DNA of 8,714 nucleotides, taken from NCBI GenBank assembly GCA_945866165.1, contig CAMBGO010000079.1:1-8714 (forward strand), read 5' to 3'. Both the position numbers and the translations under genes were made by a program. Below, one piece after another: positions 1 through 7,072 of the stretch. This stretch comes from Chitinophaga pinensis (GTDB lineage: Bacteria > Bacteroidota > Bacteroidia > Chitinophagales > Chitinophagaceae). Below the pieces are notes generated by a model. It was not told the origin of the DNA. It did not search any database and saw nothing but the letters and a program-made list of their open reading frames with translations. How positions within the stretch are numbered: position 1 is the stretch's first letter; each line of letters starts with the position of its first letter.

Positions 1-1340
1 ACCATTTCTTCGGTTTGAATCCATAATTCTGGCTCATTGATATATTTCTGACCCAATTTAGCTGGATCATGCAGGCTCAAGCGCATCACGTATTTGTCTA
101 TTCCGAAAATGTTGAAATACTTGATATACATATCGTTTACCGCCCTGAATTCCTTGGCAAAATCTTCTTTGGCACAGTAAATATGAGCGTCATTCATGTG
201 AAGACAACGAACACGCATCAATCCAAATAATTCACCACTTTGCTCATACCGATAGCAAGTTCCATATTCAGCCAAGCGAAGTGGTAAATCACGGTAGCTT
301 CTATTTTCAGCAGAAAAAATCTTGTGATGATGAGGGCAATTCATTGCCTTCAAATAATATTTAACACCATCAAGTTCCATGGGAGGGTACATGCTATCTT
401 GGTAGTAAGGAAGATGACCGCTGGTTAGGTACATGCTTTCTTTAGCGATATGAGGAGTAACAACGCGTTTATACCCAGCTGCATTTTCTGTTTCTTTTGC
501 TAGCTTTTCAAGCTCTTCAATAATGATTGTACCGTTTGGCATCCACAAAGGCAGACCAGGTCCAACATCATCATCCATGGTAAAAATTCCTAGCTCTTTT
601 CCTAGCTTTCTATGGTCGCGCTTTTTAGCTTCCTCAAGCATTTGAAGGTGTTCATCTAACTCCTTTTGGTTGGGGAAACTAACTCCATATATACGGGTAA
701 GCTGTTTGTTTTTTTCATCCCCTTTCCAATAGGCACCAGCAATGGAAGTCAACTTAATAGCTTTAATAAGACCTGTATGTGGAATATGTGGACCACGACA
801 AAGATCAGTGAAGCCACCCTGGGTATAAAAGGTTATTTCACCATCTTGTAAACCACCTAAGAGGTCAAGCTTATACTCATCACCCTTTTCGGTAAAATAA
901 GCGATTGCATCAGTTTTAGAGATTTCTTTTCGAACAAATGGATTGTTGTTTTTAGCCAATTCATCCATTTTCTTTTCCAATTGGACTAGGTCTTCCTCTG
1001 AAATGGTTTTTCCACCCAAGTCAATATCATAGTAAAAACCCCTGTCAATAGCTGGACCTACCCAAAATTTTACACCAGGCAAAGTAGCTTCAACAGCTTC
1101 AGCCAAAAGGTGTGCAGTAGAGTGCCAAAAAGTTGATTTAGCCTCAGCATCATCCCAGGTGTGTAATTTGAGTGATGAATCATGATTGATTGGGGTTGTA
1201 AGGTCTTTAACTTGCCCATCAATAGATGAGGCAATTACCTTTTTAGCCAATCCTTCTGAAATACTTTTAGCTATCTGATAGGGAGTGATACCATCTTCAT
1301 AAGATCTTACTGCACCATCCGGAAACTTAATATTAACCAT
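1..1340 (-). CDS. thrS: Threonyl-tRNA synthetase, C-terminus cut by window edge
   Basis: This cytoplasmic class II synthetase charges tRNA-Thr with threonine. The first 446 residues are visible; bacterial enzymes usually run to about 640, so motif 3 and the anticodon-binding domain lie off the left edge. A TGS domain occupies about residues 1-60. The editing domain follows, with its metal-site pattern HSTAH (H73, H77) and CRGPH (C181, H185), which in E. coli clears Ser-tRNA-Thr. The catalytic core shows MNCPHH (zinc ligand C335), motif 2 YRYEQSGE (R364) and NDAH (zinc ligand H386); the third zinc histidine is outside the window. ATG at 1340 begins directly on the TGS domain and has no Shine-Dalgarno motif. 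Odd point: the segment normally reading GFTQDDAH in E. coli reads CLHMNDAH here. In many Bacteroidota thrS is followed by infC-rpmI-rplT; that region is not visible here. Identity is near certain. Confidence 0.98.
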   Translation of the reverse strand, partial: MVNIKFPDGAVRSYEDGITPYQIAKSISEGLAKKVIASSIDGQVKDLTTPINHDSSLKLHTWDDAEAKSTFWHSTAHLLAEAVEATLPGVKFWVGPAIDRGFYYDIDLGGKTISEEDLVQLEKKMDELAKNNNPFVRKEISKTDAIAYFTEKGDEYKLDLLGGLQDGEITFYTQGGFTDLCRGPHIPHTGLIKAIKLTSIAGAYWKGDEKNKQLTRIYGVSFPNQKELDEHLQMLEEAKKRDHRKLGKELGIFTMDDDVGPGLPLWMPNGTIIIEELEKLAKETENAAGYKRVVTPHIAKESMYLTSGHLPYYQDSMYPPMELDGVKYYLKAMNCPHHHKIFSAENRSYRDLPLRLAEYGTCYRYEQSGELFGLMRVRCLHMNDAHIYCAKEDFAKEFRAVNDMYIKYFNIFGIDKYVMRLSLHDPAKLGQKYINEPELWIQTEEM

Positions 1341-1381
1341 TTTAAGCGCTTGTGTACTGATTGTTTTATTGGTTGATTCTG

Positions 1382-1389
1382 CAAATTTA
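1382..1389 (-). promoter_or_regulatory. Possible thrS -7 promoter element
   Basis: On the minus strand this reads TAAATTTG, an exact match to the Bacteroidota -7 consensus TAnnTTTG, about 40 bases upstream of the thrS ATG. No TTG or TTTG -33 partner lies at the usual 17-23 base distance, so support is weak. The rest of the 116-bp divergent gap (1341-1456) holds no clear plus-strand promoter for the gene at 1457, no riboswitch-like structure and no terminator that I can recognise. Confidence 0.35.
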
Positions 1390-1456
1390 ACGAACTATTA
1401 GGTAAGGTCCGCCGTATTTCACAATAATTTGCAACTTCTATTTAAATGAGTTTGAT

Positions 1457-2644
1457 TTGAAAATACTTTTACCCGAATTTTATCTTTTAAGGTCATTTTT
1501 TAAGCATATAAACTGGACAAAATATGTCCGGAAACTACCATTTTTTCAGAAAGGGAATAAGTTACAAAATCCTTTCAAACAATTTTCAACAGTGTTTTCA
1601 GCATCAATAATTACTTTACTTTTTTTAATATCATCCGCAGAAGCACAAAATCTAAAAGGGCAATGGATTGGAAAATTTAATTCTGTTGGATCAGATCCAG
1701 AAAATAAAACAGATTATATAATTGAAATTGAAGGTTCAGGTGATAAAATAAATGGGTTTTCATATACTTATTTTTCAATAGCAGGTAAGCGATTTTATGT
1801 GATCTGCAAACTTGAAGGTATTTACGATAAAGGAAGTAAGTCGCTTGTTGTAAATGAAGTGGAAACGTTGAAAACAAATACTCCTCCAGAATTTCAAAAT
1901 TGTCTTCAATCTCATCAACTAACTTACTTTAAAAAAAGTGATAAGGAGATTTTAATAGGAAAATGGAAGCCAACAAAAGTTGGCAGTGATTGCGGAAAAG
2001 GACTCACAGAATTGGAAAGAAAGTTTATTGAAAAAATTCCCATTAATAAAAATAAAGCTGAGGGAACATTAGCTAAAAGCACTGAGAAAACAACAATCAA
2101 AAACGCAAAGACAATTACACCCACTCCTTCAACGACCAAGGGGAATGAAACACCAATAGTTACAGAAAAATCAAGACTAGAAAATGGCCAAATAAAAAAT
2201 AATGGTTCGCAACCATACATATCTACTGACGAAAAAATAAGCAAAGTTCCAGAAGCCAGCCAAATTATTAAATCACCAAACAAAGAAAAAGAGAAACTAA
2301 CAGAGAGAACTAAGCAATTTATTAAGACAATAGAAGTGACTGGAAAATCTTTTCATATTGACATTTATGATAATGGACAAGTTGATGGTGATACCATAAC
2401 ATTATTCTTAAATGAAAAACTATTAATTCCTTCAAAAAAATTAACTACATCTCCTATTAGCATTGAAGTGAAAATTGAAGACAATATTGACATTTACGAT
2501 ATTACTATGTATGCTGAAAGCCTTGGTACAATTCCACCCAATACTGCGTTAATGATTGTTACTACTTCTACCGACAGATATGAAATCAATATTACATCCA
2601 CTGACCAGACCAGCGGGGCGGTTAGGTTTAAGGTCAAAAGGTGA
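1457..2644 (+). CDS. Secreted two-domain protein of unknown function
   Basis: I do not recognise a characterised family. The 395-residue product has a hydrophobic stretch at about 46-59 ending in SSAEA before Q64, a good signal-peptidase I site, so the mature protein probably starts near Q64 and is exported. Residues 65-190 form a first domain opening LKGQWIGKF, with cysteines C117, C149 and C179; it may be a small beta-barrel, but this is a guess. Residues about 195-285 are a low-complexity linker rich in K, T, S, N and P. Residues 288-395 form a beta-rich C-terminal domain with the landmarks YDNGQVDGDT (304-313) and SLGTIPPNTALM (355-366); from memory this domain recurs at the ends of secreted Bacteroidota proteins of unknown role. 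The start is uncertain. There is no in-frame ATG; TTG at 1457 gives a 45-residue basic leader before the hydrophobic core, while GTG at 1592 gives a short signal without positive charge. The gene stands alone, divergent from thrS. Confidence 0.85.
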   Translation: MKILLPEFYLLRSFFKHINWTKYVRKLPFFQKGNKLQNPFKQFSTVFSASIITLLFLISSAEAQNLKGQWIGKFNSVGSDPENKTDYIIEIEGSGDKINGFSYTYFSIAGKRFYVICKLEGIYDKGSKSLVVNEVETLKTNTPPEFQNCLQSHQLTYFKKSDKEILIGKWKPTKVGSDCGKGLTELERKFIEKIPINKNKAEGTLAKSTEKTTIKNAKTITPTPSTTKGNETPIVTEKSRLENGQIKNNGSQPYISTDEKISKVPEASQIIKSPNKEKEKLTERTKQFIKTIEVTGKSFHIDIYDNGQVDGDTITLFLNEKLLIPSKKLTTSPISIEVKIEDNIDIYDITMYAESLGTIPPNTALMIVTTSTDRYEINITSTDQTSGAVRFKVKR

Positions 2645-2645
2645 A

Positions 2646-2664
2646 GACAGAGGACAGACGTCTG
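2646..2664. repeat. Short direct repeat plus 10-bp palindrome between convergent genes
   Basis: The 21-bp gap between two convergent stop codons contains two 7-mers, GACAGAG (2646-2652) and GACAGAC (2653-2659), the second running into the perfect palindrome CAGACGTCTG (2655-2664). The palindrome has no loop and only five pairs per arm, with no symmetric extension, so it is a poor intrinsic terminator. It may be a remnant of a low-complexity intergenic repeat. No function can be assigned. Confidence 0.5.
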
Positions 2665-2665
2665 A

Positions 2666-5041
2666 TTAAAATTTAAAATTATAAGTCACAGATGGTATAA
2701 CAGGAAACAATGAAACTTGTATTGCCTGTACTTCAATATTACTTGAACTAGTTGTTCCGGTTTGATTGTAATAATAGAAGTATGGATTTTTTCTATTGTA
2801 CGCATTATAGACACTAAACACCCAACTTCCAGTGACCTTTTTATTTTTCTTATTATCGGGTGTATAGGTGGCTGAGAAATCTAATCTATGATATGGTGCT
2901 AACCTATACTTATTAATTACACTGAATTGTTGAGTAAGTACTCCTTCAATCAGAAAAAACTTTTCTGGCAACGTAGTTGCATTTCCAGTAGCATAAACAA
3001 ACACAGCAGACAGTTTCCATTTTGGATTAAGCTCATAAATTCCAACTACCGACAAATCATGTCGTCTATCATATTTCGCAGGATATACCTTGCCATTATT
3101 AATACCCGGGAATTTTCTCCATGTCCAGGCCAACGTATACCCTATCCAGCCGGTAAATCTTCCTTTGGCCTTGTTCAAAAAAAACTCAGCACCGTAACTC
3201 CAACCCTTTCCAAATACAAATTCAAGCTCAGTGTCTTTGCTAGAAGGCGTATATCCTTCTTTATATTCAATTTGGTTTTGCATGCTCTTGTAATAAACCT
3301 CTATTGAAGTCTCAAACATATTGTCCTTGAAATTTTTAAATATTCCTGTTGCATATTGCCATGATATCTGTGGTTTCACACGCAAAGTACTAGGCACCCA
3401 AATATCAGTTGGCAAGGTAGTGCCAGCATTGCTTACAAGATGTATATACTGTCGGTTTTGTGTAACAGCCCATTTCAATGAAGTTTCATCATTAACAGCA
3501 TATCTTAAAGTAGCCCTTGGTTCCGGACCCTGATAAAATTTTACTGTCTCGTTTGCTTTGTAAATAGTGCTATCAAGCCTTGTTCCATTTAAATCCAACT
3601 CATAATTATTGTATGGCCCTATTTGCTGAAAACCACTCCACCTTAAACCGTAATTGAATTTTAATTTAGATCCCAGCTCCCAATCATCTTGAAAATACAA
3701 ACTCATTTCATTGGCCCGCTTTATCTGTGTACTATTTGAAGCAAAAACTGTGCTATCCTGCCTTCCAGAAATAACCGAAGGTGTGAATCGATGCTTGGTA
3801 AACTGAAATCCATACTTTAATTTATGCTCCGGAGATAAATAATGATCAAAATCAGATTTTATGTTGAAATCCCTAATGCCACTTTTCAATCCAATATTGA
3901 AGTCATTTTGAAGAGCATTAAAACTAAAGTTATAATCATTGTAAACTGCAGTGGTATTGACAAAAAGTTTTTGGCTAAATACATGGTTCCATCGGGCAGT
4001 GAGTGTTGAGTTACCCCAAGGAACACCAACATTAAATTCCCTTTTTCGGTTTACAAAATCAAAAACATCCCTGCCAAAATAACCACTTACATAAAGCCGA
4101 TCCTTTGATGAAAATTTATAATTAAACTTGGTGTTTAAGTCATAAAAAAAATATCCAGAACCATCAAACTGACTACCTTTCTTAATGAAAGGCTTAACCA
4201 GAGCGTCGATATATGTTCTGCGTCCCGAAATAATGAATGAGGCTTTGTCTTTTTTCAAAGGACCTTGCAACGATAACCTGGATGAGATTGTTCCTATCCC
4301 GCCATCAACCTGTAATTTTTGCATGTTCCCGTCTTTCATCGAGACGTCCAATACCGAAGAAAGCCTACCTCCATATTGAGAGGGCATTCCACCTTTTATC
4401 AGTGTAATATTTTTAATTGCATCCCCATTGAAAATGGAGAAAAATCCGAATAGGTGGCCTGAATTATATACCACCGCATCATCCAAAAGAATTAAGTTTT
4501 GGTCTGGCCCTCCACCACGAACATAAATACCACTATTTCCCTCACCAGCATTGGATACACCTGGAAATAATTGAAGTGTCTTAAGTGGATCTACTTCACC
4601 AAACAAAACCGGTAATGACTTAACCTTGTTGATAGAAAGGTCAATTTGTCCCATCTGCGCACTCTTAACATTAAGGTCTCTGAGCCTTGAAGAAATTACA
4701 ATTTCCTGAGATAAACTGGATTTTGAAAGCAGGTAGAAATCACGGACAAGATCTTGATTCAAGTCTACTTCTACCTCCAATGGAACATATCCTATATAAG
4801 ACAAGAAAAAAACATAATGACCCTTGGGAAGAGTAATTGAAAAATACCCATATTGATTTGTACTAATACCTTTTACTGGATTTTTGGTCTGCAATGATGC
4901 GCCAATCAGTGTCTCCCTGCTTAACGAATCACGAATATAACCGCTGATTGTAAATTTTTCTTGCGCGGAGGCAGACGAAAATATGAAACCTAAAAAAGCA
5001 GCAGCTACTAGTAAATTTTTAAACACAGGAATAATAAACAA
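2666..5041 (-). CDS. TonB-dependent outer-membrane receptor with carboxypeptidase-regulatory-like domain
   Basis: The 791-residue product is a ligand-gated outer-membrane transporter, powered by TonB-ExbBD in this family. The order is: signal peptide about 1-26 ending SSASA before Q27; a carboxypeptidase-D regulatory-like domain about 29-105 (FTISGYIRDSLSRETLIGAS, then TNQYGYFSITLPKG); a short segment QEIVISSR (112-119) resembling a TonB box; a plug domain about 125-235 with DPLKTLQLFPGV, IYVRGGGPDQN and LIKGGMPSQYGGR; and a 22-strand-type barrel to the C-terminus, ending VTYNFKF with the terminal aromatic typical of outer-membrane barrels. Start: TTG at 5041 is the first possibility because an in-frame TAA lies six bases upstream. 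GTG at 5026 (V6) would give a tidier signal peptide, MFKNLLVAAAF. No susD, TonB, sigma/anti-sigma or uptake gene adjoins it, so the substrate (siderophore, peptide, glycan or other) cannot be read from context. The divergent ABC-F gene shares the upstream region. Confidence 0.95.
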   Translation of the reverse strand: MFIIPVFKNLLVAAAFLGFIFSSASAQEKFTISGYIRDSLSRETLIGASLQTKNPVKGISTNQYGYFSITLPKGHYVFFLSYIGYVPLEVEVDLNQDLVRDFYLLSKSSLSQEIVISSRLRDLNVKSAQMGQIDLSINKVKSLPVLFGEVDPLKTLQLFPGVSNAGEGNSGIYVRGGGPDQNLILLDDAVVYNSGHLFGFFSIFNGDAIKNITLIKGGMPSQYGGRLSSVLDVSMKDGNMQKLQVDGGIGTISSRLSLQGPLKKDKASFIISGRRTYIDALVKPFIKKGSQFDGSGYFFYDLNTKFNYKFSSKDRLYVSGYFGRDVFDFVNRKREFNVGVPWGNSTLTARWNHVFSQKLFVNTTAVYNDYNFSFNALQNDFNIGLKSGIRDFNIKSDFDHYLSPEHKLKYGFQFTKHRFTPSVISGRQDSTVFASNSTQIKRANEMSLYFQDDWELGSKLKFNYGLRWSGFQQIGPYNNYELDLNGTRLDSTIYKANETVKFYQGPEPRATLRYAVNDETSLKWAVTQNRQYIHLVSNAGTTLPTDIWVPSTLRVKPQISWQYATGIFKNFKDNMFETSIEVYYKSMQNQIEYKEGYTPSSKDTELEFVFGKGWSYGAEFFLNKAKGRFTGWIGYTLAWTWRKFPGINNGKVYPAKYDRRHDLSVVGIYELNPKWKLSAVFVYATGNATTLPEKFFLIEGVLTQQFSVINKYRLAPYHRLDFSATYTPDNKKNKKVTGSWVFSVYNAYNRKNPYFYYYNQTGTTSSSNIEVQAIQVSLFPVIPSVTYNFKF

Positions 5042-5053
5042 GGGTTAAAACAG

Positions 5054-5088
5054 TTTGTTCGGTCGCAAAGATAGATTATGTAACTTTG
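5054..5088 (+). promoter_or_regulatory. Bacteroidota-type promoter for the ABC-F gene
   Basis: TAACTTTG (5081-5088) is an exact TAnnTTTG -7 element. TTTG at 5054-5057 is the candidate -33 box with a 23-base spacer, at the long end of the accepted range. A start site near 5095 would leave a leader of about 15 bases before ATG at 5110. No Shine-Dalgarno motif is present in that leader, which is normal for this phylum. Confidence 0.6.
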
Positions 5089-5097
5089 CGGCGCAAA
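5066..5097 (-). promoter_or_regulatory. Bacteroidota-type promoter for the TonB receptor
   Basis: On the minus strand TTTG (5097-5094) is followed after 20 bases by TATCTTTG (5073-5066). This fits the known Bacteroidota -33 TTTG / -7 TAnnTTTG arrangement in both sequence and spacing. Transcription would begin near 5059, leaving a leader of about 18 bases before the TTG start at 5041, or about 33 before the alternative GTG. The -33 box lies just downstream of the -7 box of the opposing promoter, so the two polymerase footprints overlap. Confidence 0.65.
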
Positions 5098-5109
5098 CTG
5101 ATATAAATT

Positions 5110-7065
5110 ATGCTGGCTGGACTGCAAAACCTTACATTCGAATTCGGAGCTCGTGCAATATTGGAAGAAGCCACCTGGCATATTCATCCAGGTGAACGTA
5201 TTGGGCTGATTGGATACAATGGTACAGGTAAATCTACCTTACTAAAGTTATTTGCGGGGGAATACCTTCCTAGCAAAGGAACAGTTGAAAGAAGTCGTTC
5301 TACAACAATAGGTTATTTACACCAAGACTTGCTAAGCTTTGATACATCAGAATCAATTCTTCAAGTTGCCATGGGAGCCTTTGAGAGGGTTATGCAAGTT
5401 CAGAAAGAGATTGAAGAACTTGGAAATGAATTAGAAAAGGAAGAAAACGAAGAGAAGCTTATTAGGTATACCGACCTACTTAGTGAAATGGATGTGCTTG
5501 ACGGTTATAATGTAGAGCATAAAACAGAGGATGTTTTGCATGGGCTAGGTTTCAAACAAGAAGATCTACATAGACCATACAAGGAATTTAGTGGAGGTTG
5601 GAGAATGAGGGTATTGTTGGCAAAGATGATCCTGATGAAACCGGATCTATTGATGCTGGATGAACCGACCAACCACCTTGATTTACCTTCTATCGAATGG
5701 CTTGAAAAATATCTGTTACATTACCAAGGTGCAGTTATCATTGTGAGCCATGATAAATATTTCCTAGATAGGATGGTTAATAAGGTGGTAGAACTCTATC
5801 AACGCAAATTGCATTTTTACACTGGCAATTATACATACTACCAACAAGAGAAAGAGATCCGTGTAGAGATGCAACAAAGGGCTTTCGAAAATCAGCAAGA
5901 TTTTATCAGGCAACAGGAAAGGTTTATAGAACGATTCAAAGCAAAAGCATCTAAAGCCGCTCAGGCACAAAGTGTGCAAAAAAGACTTGATAAAATTGAT
6001 AGGGTTGAAGAAGCTTCGATTGAGAGACCAAACATGCGTATCAATTTTTCTGTTGAAAAAACGCCTGGTAAAGTGATTTGTACGTTGAAAAACTTAAAAA
6101 AGAGTTTTGGACCAATTGAAATTCTAAACGGGACAGACGCAGAAATTGAAAGAGGTGATAAAATTGCCTTAATTGGTGCTAACGGAAAAGGGAAATCAAC
6201 TTTATTGAGGATTATAGCAGATAGGGAAACATTTGATGGAGAAAGAAATTGGGGACACAATGTTGCTGAAAGCTTTTATGCGCAGCATCAATTAGAACAT
6301 TTGAAATTAGACAACAACCTTGTTGAAGAACTACAAACTGCAGGAAGTAAGAAAACAGATCTTGAATTAAGGACTATTCTTGGATGCTTCCTCTTCAGCG
6401 GAGATGATGTAGATAAAAAAATACGTGTATTAAGTGGAGGTGAAAAAGCCAGGGTGGCCTTGGCAAAAACCATTATCAGCAAATCAAATTTTTTGATGCT
6501 TGATGAACCTACCAACCACCTTGATATGCACTCTGTTGACTTATTAGCAGAATCACTCAATAATTACGAGGGAAGCCTGATACTTGTAAGTCACGACAGA
6601 TATTTTATTTCAAAGACAGCCAATAAAATTTGGGAAATAAAAGACGGCAAGGTAGTTGAATTCAAAGGAGGATACGAAGAATGGGTTGAATGGAAAGAAA
6701 GAATGGAAAAAATTGCAAAACAACAAGAAGCTAAACCTGTAACCAAGAAAGAAAACTCAAATACTAAGACTATAGAAAAGGAAAAGAGCAGTCCTGTTGC
6801 TTCAACGCCTAACCAATCGATTGACAAGGAAAAACAAAAAGAAAAAAAGAAACTACAACGACAATTTGAGGAATTGGAGCAAAAGACAGCACAGTTAAAA
6901 GAAGAAAAATTAAAAGTAGAATCAGACCTTGCAAACCCGGAAATCTATTCAAACGTTTCCAAGTTTCAAGAAACTGAAAAAAAATACAATAAAATTATTG
7001 CTGAACTAACATCAGCTGAATCACAGTATGAAAAAGCTTTTGAGCTATTGATGAGTCATGAATAA
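5110..7065 (+). CDS. ABC-F family ATPase, YheS-like, with C-terminal coiled coil
   Basis: ABC-F proteins are soluble tandem ATPases without membrane domains. Characterised members bind the ribosomal E site to relieve stalled translation or protect against ribosome-targeting drugs. This 651-residue protein has two complete nucleotide-binding domains. The first has Walker A GYNGTGKST (35-43), Q-loop Q72, signature FSGGW (160-164), Walker B LLMLDEPTNHLD (180-191) and switch H214. The second has GANGKGKST (356-364), Q392, LSGGE (441-445), FLMLDEPTNHLD (461-472) and H495. All catalytic residues are intact. The charged inter-domain linker (about 240-310, with ERFKAKASKAAQAQSVQKRL) is the P-site tRNA-interaction motif of the family. 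A K/E/S-rich tether (540-575) leads to a coiled coil (about 575-648). Features such as FSGGWRMR and FYAQHQLEHL resemble E. coli YheS more than EttA or Uup (from memory), so a housekeeping role seems likelier than resistance. ATG at 5110 is clear. It converges on the M48 gene with a 7-bp gap. Confidence 0.95.
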   Translation: MLAGLQNLTFEFGARAILEEATWHIHPGERIGLIGYNGTGKSTLLKLFAGEYLPSKGTVERSRSTTIGYLHQDLLSFDTSESILQVAMGAFERVMQVQKEIEELGNELEKEENEEKLIRYTDLLSEMDVLDGYNVEHKTEDVLHGLGFKQEDLHRPYKEFSGGWRMRVLLAKMILMKPDLLMLDEPTNHLDLPSIEWLEKYLLHYQGAVIIVSHDKYFLDRMVNKVVELYQRKLHFYTGNYTYYQQEKEIRVEMQQRAFENQQDFIRQQERFIERFKAKASKAAQAQSVQKRLDKIDRVEEASIERPNMRINFSVEKTPGKVICTLKNLKKSFGPIEILNGTDAEIERGDKIALIGANGKGKSTLLRIIADRETFDGERNWGHNVAESFYAQHQLEHLKLDNNLVEELQTAGSKKTDLELRTILGCFLFSGDDVDKKIRVLSGGEKARVALAKTIISKSNFLMLDEPTNHLDMHSVDLLAESLNNYEGSLILVSHDRYFISKTANKIWEIKDGKVVEFKGGYEEWVEWKERMEKIAKQQEAKPVTKKENSNTKTIEKEKSSPVASTPNQSIDKEKQKEKKKLQRQFEELEQKTAQLKEEKLKVESDLANPEIYSNVSKFQETEKKYNKIIAELTSAESQYEKAFELLMSHE

Positions 7066-7072
7066 TTAATGA

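Noticed and set aside
666..851. Open frame of 61 codons on the plus strand
   Set aside because: It lies wholly antisense inside thrS, whose reading frame is continuous and strongly family-matched.
1341..1456. T-box, operator or riboswitch controlling thrS
   Set aside because: The likely leader is only about 35-40 bases and shows no stem-loop or specifier-like structure; T-boxes are not typical of this phylum.
1677..2283. Two minus-strand open frames (1677-1877 and 1924-2283)
   Set aside because: They are antisense to the secreted-protein gene. Their hydrophobic translations are what AT-rich antisense reading gives, and no family motif is seen.
2655..2664. Bidirectional terminator at the CAGACGTCTG palindrome
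   Set aside because: The five-base arms have no loop and do not extend, and no proper T-run follows in either direction.
2927..4379. Several plus-strand open frames
   Set aside because: All are antisense shadows of the TonB receptor, which has a continuous frame with recognisable domains.
5764..6827. Minus-strand open frames of 71-99 codons
   Set aside because: They are antisense to the ABC-F gene and carry no independent motif.
2666..7065. A functional TonB receptor / ABC-F import system
   Set aside because: The ABC-F protein lacks membrane domains and belongs to a ribosome-associated family, so physical proximity does not make it an uptake transporter.
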